A stretch of 64,000 nt of DNA from Streptomyces sp. SID12488. Its GTDB lineage: Bacteria; Actinomycetota; Actinomycetes; Streptomycetales; Streptomycetaceae. Within the stretch, counting starts at the first letter, position 1; each line of letters begins with the position of its first letter. The notes beneath the pieces were generated by a model. That model was not told the origin of the DNA and searched no databases. It saw only the letters and a list, made by a program, of their open reading frames with translations. Shown here one piece after another: positions 21,368 through 28,676 of the stretch. Both the position numbers and the translations under genes were made by a program. The DNA is taken from assembly GCF_010548275.1 (NCBI RefSeq), contig NZ_JAAGLT010000018.1:120199-184198 (forward strand). The letters are read 5' to 3'.

Positions 21368-21391
21368 GTCCCGTACAAAGGCGTACGGAAC
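21368..21391. terminator. Small hairpin after gltD
   Basis: GTCCCGTAC (21368-21376) pairs with GTACGGAAC (21383-21391) with one mismatch and a six-base loop. It lies between the convergent gltD and chitosanase genes. It is weak for a terminator and has no U-run. Confidence 0.4.
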
Positions 21392-21470
21392 GAACAAACC
21401 ACGGCGCTCGCCACAGTCCCCGACCGGACACGGCGGGCGCCGCGGCGCGTCCGGGGCGGTCGGCGGCCGA

Positions 21471-22313
21471 CTACGGCACCTTGTACGTGTCCCCGTACAC
21501 CTTCCACTCCAGCGGTGTACGGAGGTTCAGGTTGCCCTCGTCGAGGAAGCGGCGTTGGGCGGTGTCGACGCGGCTGGTGTTCACGCCCGGCCGCTTGGCC
21601 AGCATCGCCGTGCGGCGGGCGTCGAGGAACGCCTCCAGGTACGTCGTCTCGTCGCCGCCCTCCGCCGGGCTGTCGGCCTCCTTCAGGGCGGCGGTGCGGA
21701 TGCCGCCCACGCTGAACCGGTCGCTGCCCGGGCCGTGGTAGACCATCGCGTCGTAGTAGACGAACTGACCCAGCAGGCCAAGCCCGTCGCCGACGGCGAG
21801 ACGCAGAGCCGGTCCGAAGTAGCCGGTGTCCCGCTTCTCGTCCTGTGCCTCGCGGAAGGCGGCGACCTTCGATTCCTGCTTCCAGGCCGCCGGGAACCCC
21901 GGATCCAGACCCTCGTGCGAGTCCGTGCCGTCGACCTTGCGCAGCGCGGGAAGGTAGGGCGTGAGGGCGTTGTCCGGGTGGGCCTTCGTGTAGCCCTCGA
22001 CCAGGGTGAGCAGGTCGTGGGTGCCCGTGCAGAAACCGATGATGCCGGCCGTGTAACCCTGCCCGTCACCGATGTCCTCGACATAGCCGTACGCGCTGCG
22101 CCAGTCGAGCGTCCCGTTCTCGGCACTCGCCACGATCTGCTGGGCCAGCTCCTTCTTCGCCGGATCGGCGAGCGTGGCCTCCGCGTCCAGTGAACCGGCC
22201 TCCTCCACGCGCTTGGCGTCGGGGCCGCGGGAGTCGTCCGACGCGACGGAAAGGCATGCGGTGGCTGCCAGCAGGGGGAGCACGGCGAGGAGCAGGACGC
22301 CGGTTCGTTTCAT
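21471..22313 (-). CDS. GH46 chitosanase, exported, probable lipoprotein
   Basis: A 280-aa protein from the ATG at 22313 (MKRTGVLLLAVLP). An N-terminal hydrophobic segment ends in LLAATAC, which fits a relaxed lipobox, so it may be lipid-anchored by Lgt rather than freely secreted. The GH46 domain is complete. The catalytic Glu lies in IVASAENGTLDW and the catalytic Asp in EDIGDGQGYTAGIIGF, aligning with the well-known Streptomyces sp. N174 enzyme. GGDETTYLEAFLDAR and the C-terminal LRTPLEWKVYGD are also typical. It hydrolyses chitosan endo-wise. No clear Shine-Dalgarno sequence is seen. Confidence 0.93.
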   Translation of the reverse strand: MKRTGVLLLAVLPLLAATACLSVASDDSRGPDAKRVEEAGSLDAEATLADPAKKELAQQIVASAENGTLDWRSAYGYVEDIGDGQGYTAGIIGFCTGTHDLLTLVEGYTKAHPDNALTPYLPALRKVDGTDSHEGLDPGFPAAWKQESKVAAFREAQDEKRDTGYFGPALRLAVGDGLGLLGQFVYYDAMVYHGPGSDRFSVGGIRTAALKEADSPAEGGDETTYLEAFLDARRTAMLAKRPGVNTSRVDTAQRRFLDEGNLNLRTPLEWKVYGDTYKVP

Positions 22314-22421
22314 GGGGCACAAGAGTACGGGCCAGGGTACGCAAGGGTCATATGCTGCCCGGGCGGGCGTATGGGTGACGTACCCTCAGCATCTCCGTCC
22401 GCCCTGCGAGGGGAGCCAGAC

Positions 22422-23111
22422 ATGGCCGCGATCAGTCTCACCAAGGTGGAGGAGAGCGCTCCCGCGCTGGTCAGCCTGTACAAGAGCGCCGGGGCCGCTG
22501 TGGACCGGCACGGGCTCGACGGCCAGCGGGCCGCCGTCTGCCTGGGGGTCGACTATTCCGGTTCGATCCCTGAGCTTGCGTGGGAATCCCGGCGTTCAGG
22601 CCGGGCGGGAAACACATCCTGAGTGTCGGAGCTGCGAAGTGGCGCGGTACGCTGCGTACCTGCCTTGGCAGCGGTCAGGGCTTGGCCGTCATGAGACTTC
22701 CTGGAGTCGAGTGAGAAGCCCTCTCGTTCACGAGGGGGAGGAGTCACGAAGCCGTACTACAGGGACGGCGACAGCGTCACCGTGGGTCGACGGTCCCCGC
22801 ACTTGTCGGTTTCCAGACCGACAGCGGGGCCGATCAACAAGCTCGCCGCCGAACGGTATGTGTGCAAATCGGCGCGGCTGCCCCTGTTCTGGCAGTTCAT
22901 CGGCTTCGGCGACGCCGGCAGCAAGCAGTTCGACTTCCTGCGCAAGCTCGACGAGTTGGCGGTGCCGGAGCGACGGGTCGTCGACAACGCCGGGTTCTTC
23001 CACGCCGGTTCAGATCCGCGCGCCGTGTCCGACGACGATTTGTACGACCGGCTGGTGGGCGAGTTCCCGAAGTGGCTGGTCGCCGCCCGGGCGGAGGGGA
23101 TCGTCAACTGA
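22422..23111 (+). pseudogene. Disrupted TerF-type VWA domain gene
   Basis: The start (MAAISLTKVEESAPALVSLY) and end (GPINKLAAERYVCKSARLPL, then FWQFIGFGDAG and KRV-like RRVVDNAGFFHAG) match the small VWA/TerF proteins common in Streptomyces. The frame is broken after the metal-site motif VDYSGS by a 180-bp insertion (22568-22747) that brings two in-frame TGA stops. It resumes in phase at KPYYRDG. Beyond that, most of the VWA domain (roughly 90 codons, judged from memory of relatives) is deleted. The stretch between GDSV and GPINK is out of frame: PALVGFQTD can be read one frame off. At least three lesions, so it is a dead gene. Confidence 0.85.
22568..22747 (+). mobile_element. 180-bp remnant resembling the right end of an IS200/IS605 tnpB element
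   Basis: The insert is flanked on the left by TTCGAT with no target duplication and ends in GGAGGAGTCAC. It holds a perfect hairpin CCCGGC-GTTCAG-GCCGGG (22588-22605), a small stem GGTAC/GTACC (22646-22660) and a terminal hairpin CCCTCTCG-TTCA-CGAGGGGG (22719-22738). This order recalls the 3' end of actinobacterial tnpB genes, where tail codons and the guide (omega) RNA scaffold overlap. One frame is open for about 46 codons (PAFRPGGKHILSVGAAKW...). No transposase remains, so it is a MITE-like relic. The assignment rests on resemblance, not on a search. Confidence 0.6.
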
Positions 23112-23165
23112 CACCGGCGTGCACCCCGTTCGGTGTCACTCCGTTTCCATTGACCTCCAACCTTC

Positions 23166-23185
23166 CCTAACAAGTGTTTGGTAGG
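23166..23185 (+). promoter_or_regulatory. KstR2-like operator
   Basis: AACAAGTGTTTGGT at 23169-23182 fits the KstR2 consensus AnCAAGnnCTTGnT at all but one defined position, inside a 20-bp imperfect palindrome. It lies 13 bp before the ATG of the first short-chain dehydrogenase. A TTGACC hexamer is just upstream (23150-23155). The regulator gene itself is the second gene downstream, so autoregulated control of this group is likely. Confidence 0.7.
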
Positions 23186-23198
23186 TTAGTGTGGCCGC

Positions 23199-23984
23199 AT
23201 GGGAGACGTCGACAGTCCGGCGTACGTACCCGGACATGGGCTGCTGAAGGGTCGCACCGCCGTCATCACGGCAGCCGCCGGTGCGGGGATCGGCGGGGCA
23301 ACCGCCCGCCGGTTCCTGGAAGAAGGCGCGCGCGTGCTGATCAGCGACGCGCACGCGCGGCGGCTCAAGGAATACGAGGGGGAGCTGGCCGGGGAGTTCG
23401 AGGGCGTCGACTCGCTGCCCTGCGATGTCACGGACGAACGCCAGGTCCGCGCCCTCTTCGACACGGCCGTGGAAACGCACGGGCGGCTCGACATCGTCGT
23501 CAACAATGCGGGCCTCGGGGGCACCTCGACCCTCGTCGACATGACGGACGAGCAGTGGTCGAGGGTGCTGGACGTGACGCTGGGCGGCACGTTCCGGTGC
23601 GTGCGGGCCGCGTTGCGGGCCTTTCGTGACGGTGGGGCAGGTGGCGTGGTCGTCAACAACGCGTCCGTCGTCGGCTGGCGGGCCCAGGCCGGGCAGGCGC
23701 ACTACGCCGCCGCGAAGGCGGGCGTGATGGCACTGACCCGGAGTGCGGCGATCGAGGCCGCGGAGTACGGGGTCCGGGTCAACGCGGTGTCACCGAGCCT
23801 CGCCATGCATCCCCACCTCGTGAAGGTGACCACCCCCGAACTCCTGGCCGAACTGACGGCCCGTGAAGCCTTCGGGCGGTACGCCGAGCCCTGGGAGGTC
23901 GCCAACGTGATCGTGTTCCTGGCGTCCGGCTACTCCTCGTACCTGACGGGGGAAGTCGTCTCCGTCAGCAGCCAGCACCCCTAG
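23199..23984 (+). CDS. ipdF: Short-chain dehydrogenase, IpdF-like
   Basis: A 261-aa SDR from the ATG at 23199. The cofactor motif is AVITAAAGAGIGGATARR (a TGxxxGIG variant), then VNNAG, and the catalytic Ser and Tyr-Lys in VNNASVVGWRAQAGQAHYAAAK. The C-terminal SSYLTGEVVSVSSQHP closely resembles, from memory, mycobacterial Rv3559c (IpdF), which oxidises a hydroxylated CoA intermediate of steroid C/D-ring breakdown. The genes after it encode KstR2-like and FadA6-like proteins, which supports the call. It is the first gene behind the KstR2-like box. The symbol is tentative; a generic SDR role is the alternative. Confidence 0.75.
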   Translation: MGDVDSPAYVPGHGLLKGRTAVITAAAGAGIGGATARRFLEEGARVLISDAHARRLKEYEGELAGEFEGVDSLPCDVTDERQVRALFDTAVETHGRLDIVVNNAGLGGTSTLVDMTDEQWSRVLDVTLGGTFRCVRAALRAFRDGGAGGVVVNNASVVGWRAQAGQAHYAAAKAGVMALTRSAAIEAAEYGVRVNAVSPSLAMHPHLVKVTTPELLAELTAREAFGRYAEPWEVANVIVFLASGYSSYLTGEVVSVSSQHP

Positions 23985-24015
23985 GGCGGCACATGTCTGG
24001 GACCACAATGGACGC

Positions 24016-24654
24016 GTGCCTCCTACGAAGAAGAAGCCCCAGGTGACCGCCGTGCCCGCCCGCCGCCGCGAAATCCTCGGCACTGCCGCCGAGGTCTTCG
24101 CCGAACAGGGCTACAACGCCACCACCGTACGCAAGATCGCGGACCACGCCGGCATGCTCGCGGGCAGCCTCTACTACCACTTCGACTCCAAGGAATCGAT
24201 GCTGGAGGAGATCCTGCGCACGTTCCTCGACGAGCTGTGGGAGGGCTACGACACGGTCCTGGATGCCGAGTCCGGGCCGCGCGAGACGCTGGAGGCGCTG
24301 GTCACCGAGTCGTTCCGGGAGATCGACCGGCACCGCGCAGCCGTCGCGATCTACCAGAAGGAGTCCAAGCAGCTGGTCGTGCAGGAGCGGTTCGCGTTCC
24401 TCGCCGAGTCGCAGCGCAGATTCGAGAAGGCGTGGCTGTCCACGCTGGAACGCGGAGTCGCCGCCGAGGTCTTCCGCGCCGACCTCGACATCCGTCTCAC
24501 CTACCGCTTCGTGCGCGACACCGTGTGGGTCGCCGCGTCCTGGTACCGGCCGGGCGGACAGCACAGCCCGGAGGAGATCGCTCGCCAGTACCTGTCGATG
24601 GTGCTGGACGGGATCGCCGTACGCGAACAGGCGTACCCGAACAGCCCCATGTGA
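24016..24654 (+). CDS. kstR2: TetR-family regulator, KstR2-like
   Basis: A 212-aa protein from the GTG at 24016. The N-terminal helix-turn-helix reads EVFAEQGYNATTVRKIADHA, followed by GMLAGSLYYHFDSKE. The C-terminal half contains FVRDTVWVAASWYRPGG and ARQYLSMVLDGIA, which closely match my memory of mycobacterial KstR2 (IRDTTWV...WYRPGG). KstR2 represses C/D-ring steroid degradation genes and is released by a HIP-CoA ligand. Its position between IpdF-like and FadA6-like genes and the matching operator upstream agree with this. Only this TetR gene occurs in the window. Confidence 0.82.
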   Translation: MPPTKKKPQVTAVPARRREILGTAAEVFAEQGYNATTVRKIADHAGMLAGSLYYHFDSKESMLEEILRTFLDELWEGYDTVLDAESGPRETLEALVTESFREIDRHRAAVAIYQKESKQLVVQERFAFLAESQRRFEKAWLSTLERGVAAEVFRADLDIRLTYRFVRDTVWVAASWYRPGGQHSPEEIARQYLSMVLDGIAVREQAYPNSPM

Positions 24655-24695
24655 ACAGTCCTATGTGAACAGCCCTTTTCTGTGAGGGAGTTGCC

Positions 24696-25853
24696 ATGGC
24701 CGAGGCCTACATCGTCGAAGCGGTCCGTACGCCCGTCGGGCGGCGTGGAGGTGGTCTGAGCGCTGTCCATCCGGCGGACCTGGGCGCGCACGCGCTGATG
24801 GCGCTCATGGCGAGGGCCGGGGTGGACCCGGCTGCCGTGGAGGACGTCGTCTTCGGGTGCCTGGACACGGTGGGGCCGCAGGCCGGTGACATCGCCCGCA
24901 CCAGCTGGCTGGCCGCCGGACTGCCCGAGGAGGTGCCGGGGGTGACCGTCGACCGGCAGTGCGGATCCTCGCAGCAGGCCGTGCACTTCGCCGCCCAGGC
25001 CGTGCTGTCCGGCACGCAGGACCTGGTCGTCGCGGGTGGCGTCCAGAACATGTCGATGATCCCGATCGCCTTCGCCTCCCGTCAGGCCGCCCTGCCCCTG
25101 GGGCTCACCGAGGGCCCGTTCGCGGGCAGCACCGGCTGGCGGGCACGGTACGGAGAACGGCCGGTGAACCAGTTCGCCGGCGCCGAGATGATCGCCGCCA
25201 AGTGGGGCATCAGCAGGCAGGAGCAGGAGGAGTTCGCGCTGCGCTCGCACGAACGCGCGGTCCTGGCCATCGACGAGGGCCGCTTCGCCCGCGAGACCGT
25301 GGCCTACGAGACGGTGACCGTCGACGAGGGCCCGCGCCGGGACACCTCCCTGGCGAAGATGGCCGGACTGAAGCCAGTCATCGACGGCGGCACCATCACC
25401 GCCGCCGTCTCCTCCCAGGTGTCCGACGGCGCCGCCGCGATGCTGCTCGCCTCCGAGCGGGCGGTACGCGAGCACGGGCTGCGGCCCCGGGCCCGGGTCC
25501 ACCATCTGTCCGTACGGGGCGAGGACCCGATCCGGATGCTGACGGCGCCGATCCCGGTCACCGCCCACGCCCTCAAGAAGACCGGCCTGTCCATCGACGA
25601 CATCGACCTCGTCGAGATCAACGAGGCCTTCGCGCCGGTCGTCCTGGCCTGGCTGAAGGAAACCGGCGCCGATCCGGCCAGGGTCAACGTCAACGGCGGC
25701 GCGATAGCCCTCGGCCATCCTCTCGGCGCGACCGGCGTCAAGCTGATGACGACCCTCCTGCACGAACTGGAGCGTACGGGTGGGCGGTTCGGGCTCCAGA
25801 CGATGTGCGAGGGCGGGGGACAGGCGAACGTGACGATCATCGAACGGCTTTGA
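24696..25853 (+). CDS. fadA6: Thiolase, FadA6-like acetyl-CoA acyltransferase
   Basis: A 385-aa thiolase from the ATG at 24696, with GTGAGGGAG upstream. The acylated Cys is in VTVDRQCGSSQQAVHFAAQA, the His in GGAIALGHPLGATG, and the second Cys in LQTMCEGGGQANVTIIERL. Substrate-side stretches such as VDPAAVEDVVFGCLDTVGPQ and GLRPRARVHHLSVRGEDP closely resemble FadA6 (Rv3556c) as I recall it, rather than a housekeeping thiolase. FadA6 removes acetyl-CoA during steroid ring catabolism. It is followed directly by a second SDR whose start overlaps its stop. Confidence 0.85.
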   Translation: MAEAYIVEAVRTPVGRRGGGLSAVHPADLGAHALMALMARAGVDPAAVEDVVFGCLDTVGPQAGDIARTSWLAAGLPEEVPGVTVDRQCGSSQQAVHFAAQAVLSGTQDLVVAGGVQNMSMIPIAFASRQAALPLGLTEGPFAGSTGWRARYGERPVNQFAGAEMIAAKWGISRQEQEEFALRSHERAVLAIDEGRFARETVAYETVTVDEGPRRDTSLAKMAGLKPVIDGGTITAAVSSQVSDGAAAMLLASERAVREHGLRPRARVHHLSVRGEDPIRMLTAPIPVTAHALKKTGLSIDDIDLVEINEAFAPVVLAWLKETGADPARVNVNGGAIALGHPLGATGVKLMTTLLHELERTGGRFGLQTMCEGGGQANVTIIERL

Positions 25854-26662
25854 TCGACTTGAACGCGTCGAACGTTCCGAACGCTTCCGACGGCTTGAAG
25901 GGCCGTGTCGCTCTTGTCACCGGCGGTACCCGCGGAGTCGGCGCGGGTGTCGCCCGGGCCCTCGTCGAAGCCGGTGCGGAGGTGCTGGTCTGCGCTCGCC
26001 GGCCGCCCGAAGTCCCGCTGCCCGGCGTGGAGTTCACGGCTGTCGACCTACGGGACCGGACCGCCGTGTACGACTTCGTCGGAGGGCTGCCCCGACTTGA
26101 TGTGCTCGTCAACAACGTAGGAGGCAGCCCTTACCGACCGTTGGGTGGTGGTGATGGGGGTGGGGGTGGAGACCGGGGTGGCGATGTCGAGCGGCATGTT
26201 CGTGTGATCGAGCTGAACCTGATCACGCCGCTGACCGTCTCCCTCGCCGCGTACGAGCATCTGAAACGGGCCCGGGGATCCGTCGTGATGATCGGGAGCG
26301 TCAGCGGGAGCCGTCCCTCGCCCGGGACCGCCGCGTACGGTGCCGCCAAGGCCGGGCTGGAGCATCTCGCCCGGTCGATGGCCGTGGAGTGGGCGCCCGA
26401 CGTACGGGTCAACACCCTCGTCGTCGGGATGGTCCGCACCGAGCTGTCCCATCTGCACTACGGCGGCGACGACGGCCTCGACGCCGTAGCCCGCACGGTC
26501 CCGGCGGGCCGCCTCGCCGATCCGTCCGACATCGGGGCCGCCGCTGTCTTCCTCGCCTCCGATGCCGCGGCGTACATCAGCGGGGCGAGTCTGCTGGTGC
26601 ACGGTGGGGGAGAACGGCCTGCGTTTCTGGACGCGGCGACCGTGAACAGGGGTGGGGGATGA
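25850..26662 (+). CDS. Short-chain dehydrogenase, second SDR of the steroid-like group
   Basis: About 270 aa. There is no ATG or GTG at the expected place. A TTG at 25850 overlaps the fadA6 stop as TTGA and is the best start; a TTG at 25895 just before LKGRVALVTGG is the alternative. The cofactor motif is VTGGTRGVGAGVARAL, then VNNVGG, and catalytic residues in MIGSVSGSRPSPGTAAYGAAK. A glycine-rich insert (GGGDGGGGGDRGGD) follows VNNVGG and is unusual for the family. A similar SDR (Rv3549c) belongs to the mycobacterial KstR2 regulon, from memory. The substrate is unknown. Confidence 0.82.
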   Translation: MIDLNASNVPNASDGLKGRVALVTGGTRGVGAGVARALVEAGAEVLVCARRPPEVPLPGVEFTAVDLRDRTAVYDFVGGLPRLDVLVNNVGGSPYRPLGGGDGGGGGDRGGDVERHVRVIELNLITPLTVSLAAYEHLKRARGSVVMIGSVSGSRPSPGTAAYGAAKAGLEHLARSMAVEWAPDVRVNTLVVGMVRTELSHLHYGGDDGLDAVARTVPAGRLADPSDIGAAAVFLASDAAAYISGASLLVHGGGERPAFLDAATVNRGGG

Positions 26663-26699
26663 GGTCGGGGTTCTTTCGCTGCCGCTCCCCTGCTGGGTA

Positions 26700-26750
26700 T
26701 TTCAGCCCCTCCGGCGTTTGAGGAGCGCGGGTTCGGGGGCAGTGCCCCCG
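26700..26750 (+). repeat. 51-bp dispersed repeat, copy 2, with hairpin
   Basis: Reverse complement of 12695-12745 at 49 of 51 positions. It ends in CGGGGGC-AGT-GCCCCCG, a 7-bp perfect hairpin. It sits between the convergent second SDR and the ankyrin gene and could serve as terminator for both. Confidence 0.85.
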
Positions 26751-26760
26751 GGAAAAGGGT

Positions 26761-27498
26761 TCACCCCATCCCCAGAACCTCCTCCAGCACCGCCACGATC
26801 TCCGCATGGCCGGTCCCCTGATCGACCCCCGCCACCACGTTCCCGTCCCGCACAAGCTCCACGGCCACCCCCTCCGCCCAGCGCCGCGTCACGTACTCCC
26901 CGCCGAAGCCGTGCGCCCGCCCCAGCCCCGCCCGGAGCTCCGACGGCACGTCCAGCCAGGTCCAGCGGCGGGCCTCTGCCAGCGCCTCCCCCCTCGACCC
27001 GGCGCCGTACGCCAGCAGGGACCGTACGCAGGCGGGGGAGCCCCGGCGGGCGGCCGAGACCAGTGGAGGCTCGCCGGTCGGGCCGGGACGGTTCGGGTCC
27101 GCGCCTGCGGCGAGCAGGGCCTCAGCGACCGCCGCGTGCCCGCATCGCAGGGCCCAGGTCAGGGCCGTGAAACCGAACGCCTCCACCGCGTCGGGAACGG
27201 CCCCCGAGGCCAGCAGTGCGCGAACGATCTCCGCGTGCCCGCCGCAGGCCGCCCCGCACAGGGGGAGGTCCGACCCCGCGCTCAGCCGGTCGGGCGCGGC
27301 ACCGGCGGACAGCAGCAGCCGTACGATGCCGGGCGCGTCGTTCACCGCCGCCGCATACAGGGCGCTCTGGCCGTCCTCGTCCACCGCTTCCGGGCTCACC
27401 CCGAGACGTAGCAGCCCTACGACCGCGTCCTCGTCACCCGCGTACAACGCCGTGAAGAGATCGCGCTCACTGCCGATATGCGGTTCTTGCCCGTTCAT
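26761..27498 (-). CDS. Ankyrin repeat protein
   Basis: A 245-aa protein from the ATG at 27498, with GAAGG nine bases upstream. About four ankyrin repeats span residues 15-160, with typical phrases DGQSALYAAAVNDAPGIVRL, GHAEIVRALLASGA, FGFTALTWALRCGHAAVAEA and SAARRGSPACVRSLLAYGAG. The last 70 residues are not repeats and form a separate small alpha/beta region (EVVRDGNVVAGVDQGTGHAEI-type). No signal or membrane span, so it is cytoplasmic. Ankyrin proteins bind other proteins; no partner can be named. Confidence 0.85.
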   Translation of the reverse strand: MNGQEPHIGSERDLFTALYAGDEDAVVGLLRLGVSPEAVDEDGQSALYAAAVNDAPGIVRLLLSAGAAPDRLSAGSDLPLCGAACGGHAEIVRALLASGAVPDAVEAFGFTALTWALRCGHAAVAEALLAAGADPNRPGPTGEPPLVSAARRGSPACVRSLLAYGAGSRGEALAEARRWTWLDVPSELRAGLGRAHGFGGEYVTRRWAEGVAVELVRDGNVVAGVDQGTGHAEIVAVLEEVLGMG

Positions 27499-27573
27499 AC
27501 CTTCCGACCTTCGCTCGCGAAGGGCCGGTGAGGCAAAGGGTTTCGGGGTGAGGTGCCCCACGCTGCCCCGACG

Positions 27574-28494
27574 TCAGGTGTCGCACTCCAGCACCGTCCG
27601 GCACACCCCGCACCGCGCCCGCACCCGCCCTCGGACCGGCACCCTGATGCGCTGGTGGCAGGTCGGACAGGGGAACGAGACCCGCAGCGGACCGTGGCCG
27701 CCGCGGTTGACGGGGGAGTCGGGGGTGAAGCTGTACGGGACACCGCCCGGCTGTGAGGTGTCCGGCGAGTGGTGGTCCTGGGCATGGCGGCGGTCGCGCG
27801 CGTAGCGGCGGCGGCCCGCCCAGCCCGCCGCTGTCAGTGGGGGCTGGCGCGTGTCGTGGCGGGCCAGTTCCATGCCCGCCGTGTACGCCGTGTACGCCTG
27901 CGGGCTGGTGAACCAGATCGCCGGGTCCTCGTCGAAGACCAGCGCACGCTTGGCCAGGACGTACCCGAACTCCTCCGGCGTGAGATAGCCGAGCTTCTGC
28001 GAGGAGGCCGCGTCCTCGCGGAAGGCGTCGAGGAGCAGCCAGCCCGCGCCCAGGTACGCCGCCGCCGTGTCCGTGAGGATCTCGTTGTCCCGCGTCCCCG
28101 GGAAGGACAGGTCCAGTCGGTGCAGATAGACGTGCATCACCTCGTGCGCGAGGGCCGCGCCGATGTCCCTGCGGTGAGTGCGGAAACGGTCGTTCAGCTC
28201 GATGAAGTACTCGGGCCCCGCCGCCAGTTCGACGTTCGCGGCGTGGGTCATCTCGCGGAAGCCGACGATCATGCGCGCGTCCGGGAGCCGGTAGTGGCGC
28301 ACCATCTCGCGGGCCACGCGCTGCGCGCCCAGATGGAGGTCGTCGGTGTCGCAGAAGGCCACGTCGACCGGGGCCACACTGGTCGCGAAGGTCTGGACGG
28401 TGTCGTAGGACAGCCTCTTGTAGAGCGCGTTGATCGCGGCCCGCACCGTCTCCAGATGTGGGTAGCCGCGCTCGACCGGTCCGCCGTTCGCCAC
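27574..28494 (-). CDS. Zinc-metalloprotease-like protein with C-terminal zinc ribbon
   Basis: A 306-aa protein from the GTG at 28494 (VANGGPVERGYPHLET); the open frame extends to 28617 but the extra 41 residues look non-coding. A HExxH site, HEVMHVYLH, lies at residues 117-121, and a downstream Glu/Asp cluster NEILTDTAAAYLGAG could supply the third ligand. The C-terminus has a zinc ribbon, CPTC and CGVC, about 18 residues apart. There is no signal peptide, so it acts inside the cell. I do not recognise a named family. The HExxH and conserved context favour a peptidase or a metal-bound regulator. Confidence 0.7.
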   Translation of the reverse strand: MANGGPVERGYPHLETVRAAINALYKRLSYDTVQTFATSVAPVDVAFCDTDDLHLGAQRVAREMVRHYRLPDARMIVGFREMTHAANVELAAGPEYFIELNDRFRTHRRDIGAALAHEVMHVYLHRLDLSFPGTRDNEILTDTAAAYLGAGWLLLDAFREDAASSQKLGYLTPEEFGYVLAKRALVFDEDPAIWFTSPQAYTAYTAGMELARHDTRQPPLTAAGWAGRRRYARDRRHAQDHHSPDTSQPGGVPYSFTPDSPVNRGGHGPLRVSFPCPTCHQRIRVPVRGRVRARCGVCRTVLECDT

Positions 28495-28606
28495 GTCCTT
28501 ACCCCCAAGACGCCCTGAACTCGCTTCCACCCTACGTGCCGGGGAGCTGTCGGTAAGAGCGGATTTCCTACCGTCCGGTTCCGCCGCGGGCACGTGAGAT
28601 CCGCCC

Positions 28607-28636
28607 TTGTTTCTCACCCGCCCTGATCTTCATACT
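28607..28636 (+). promoter_or_regulatory. Candidate promoter of the trypsin gene
   Basis: TTGTTT (28607-28612) and CATACT (28631-28636) are 18 bp apart, in a rare AT-richer stretch 41 bp before the TTG start of the protease gene. The Shine-Dalgarno AGGAAAGGA follows. The spacing and hexamers are acceptable but unproven. Confidence 0.4.
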
Positions 28637-28676
28637 TACGTTCTTTGTCGTCATACCCCCCAGGAAAGGACGTACG

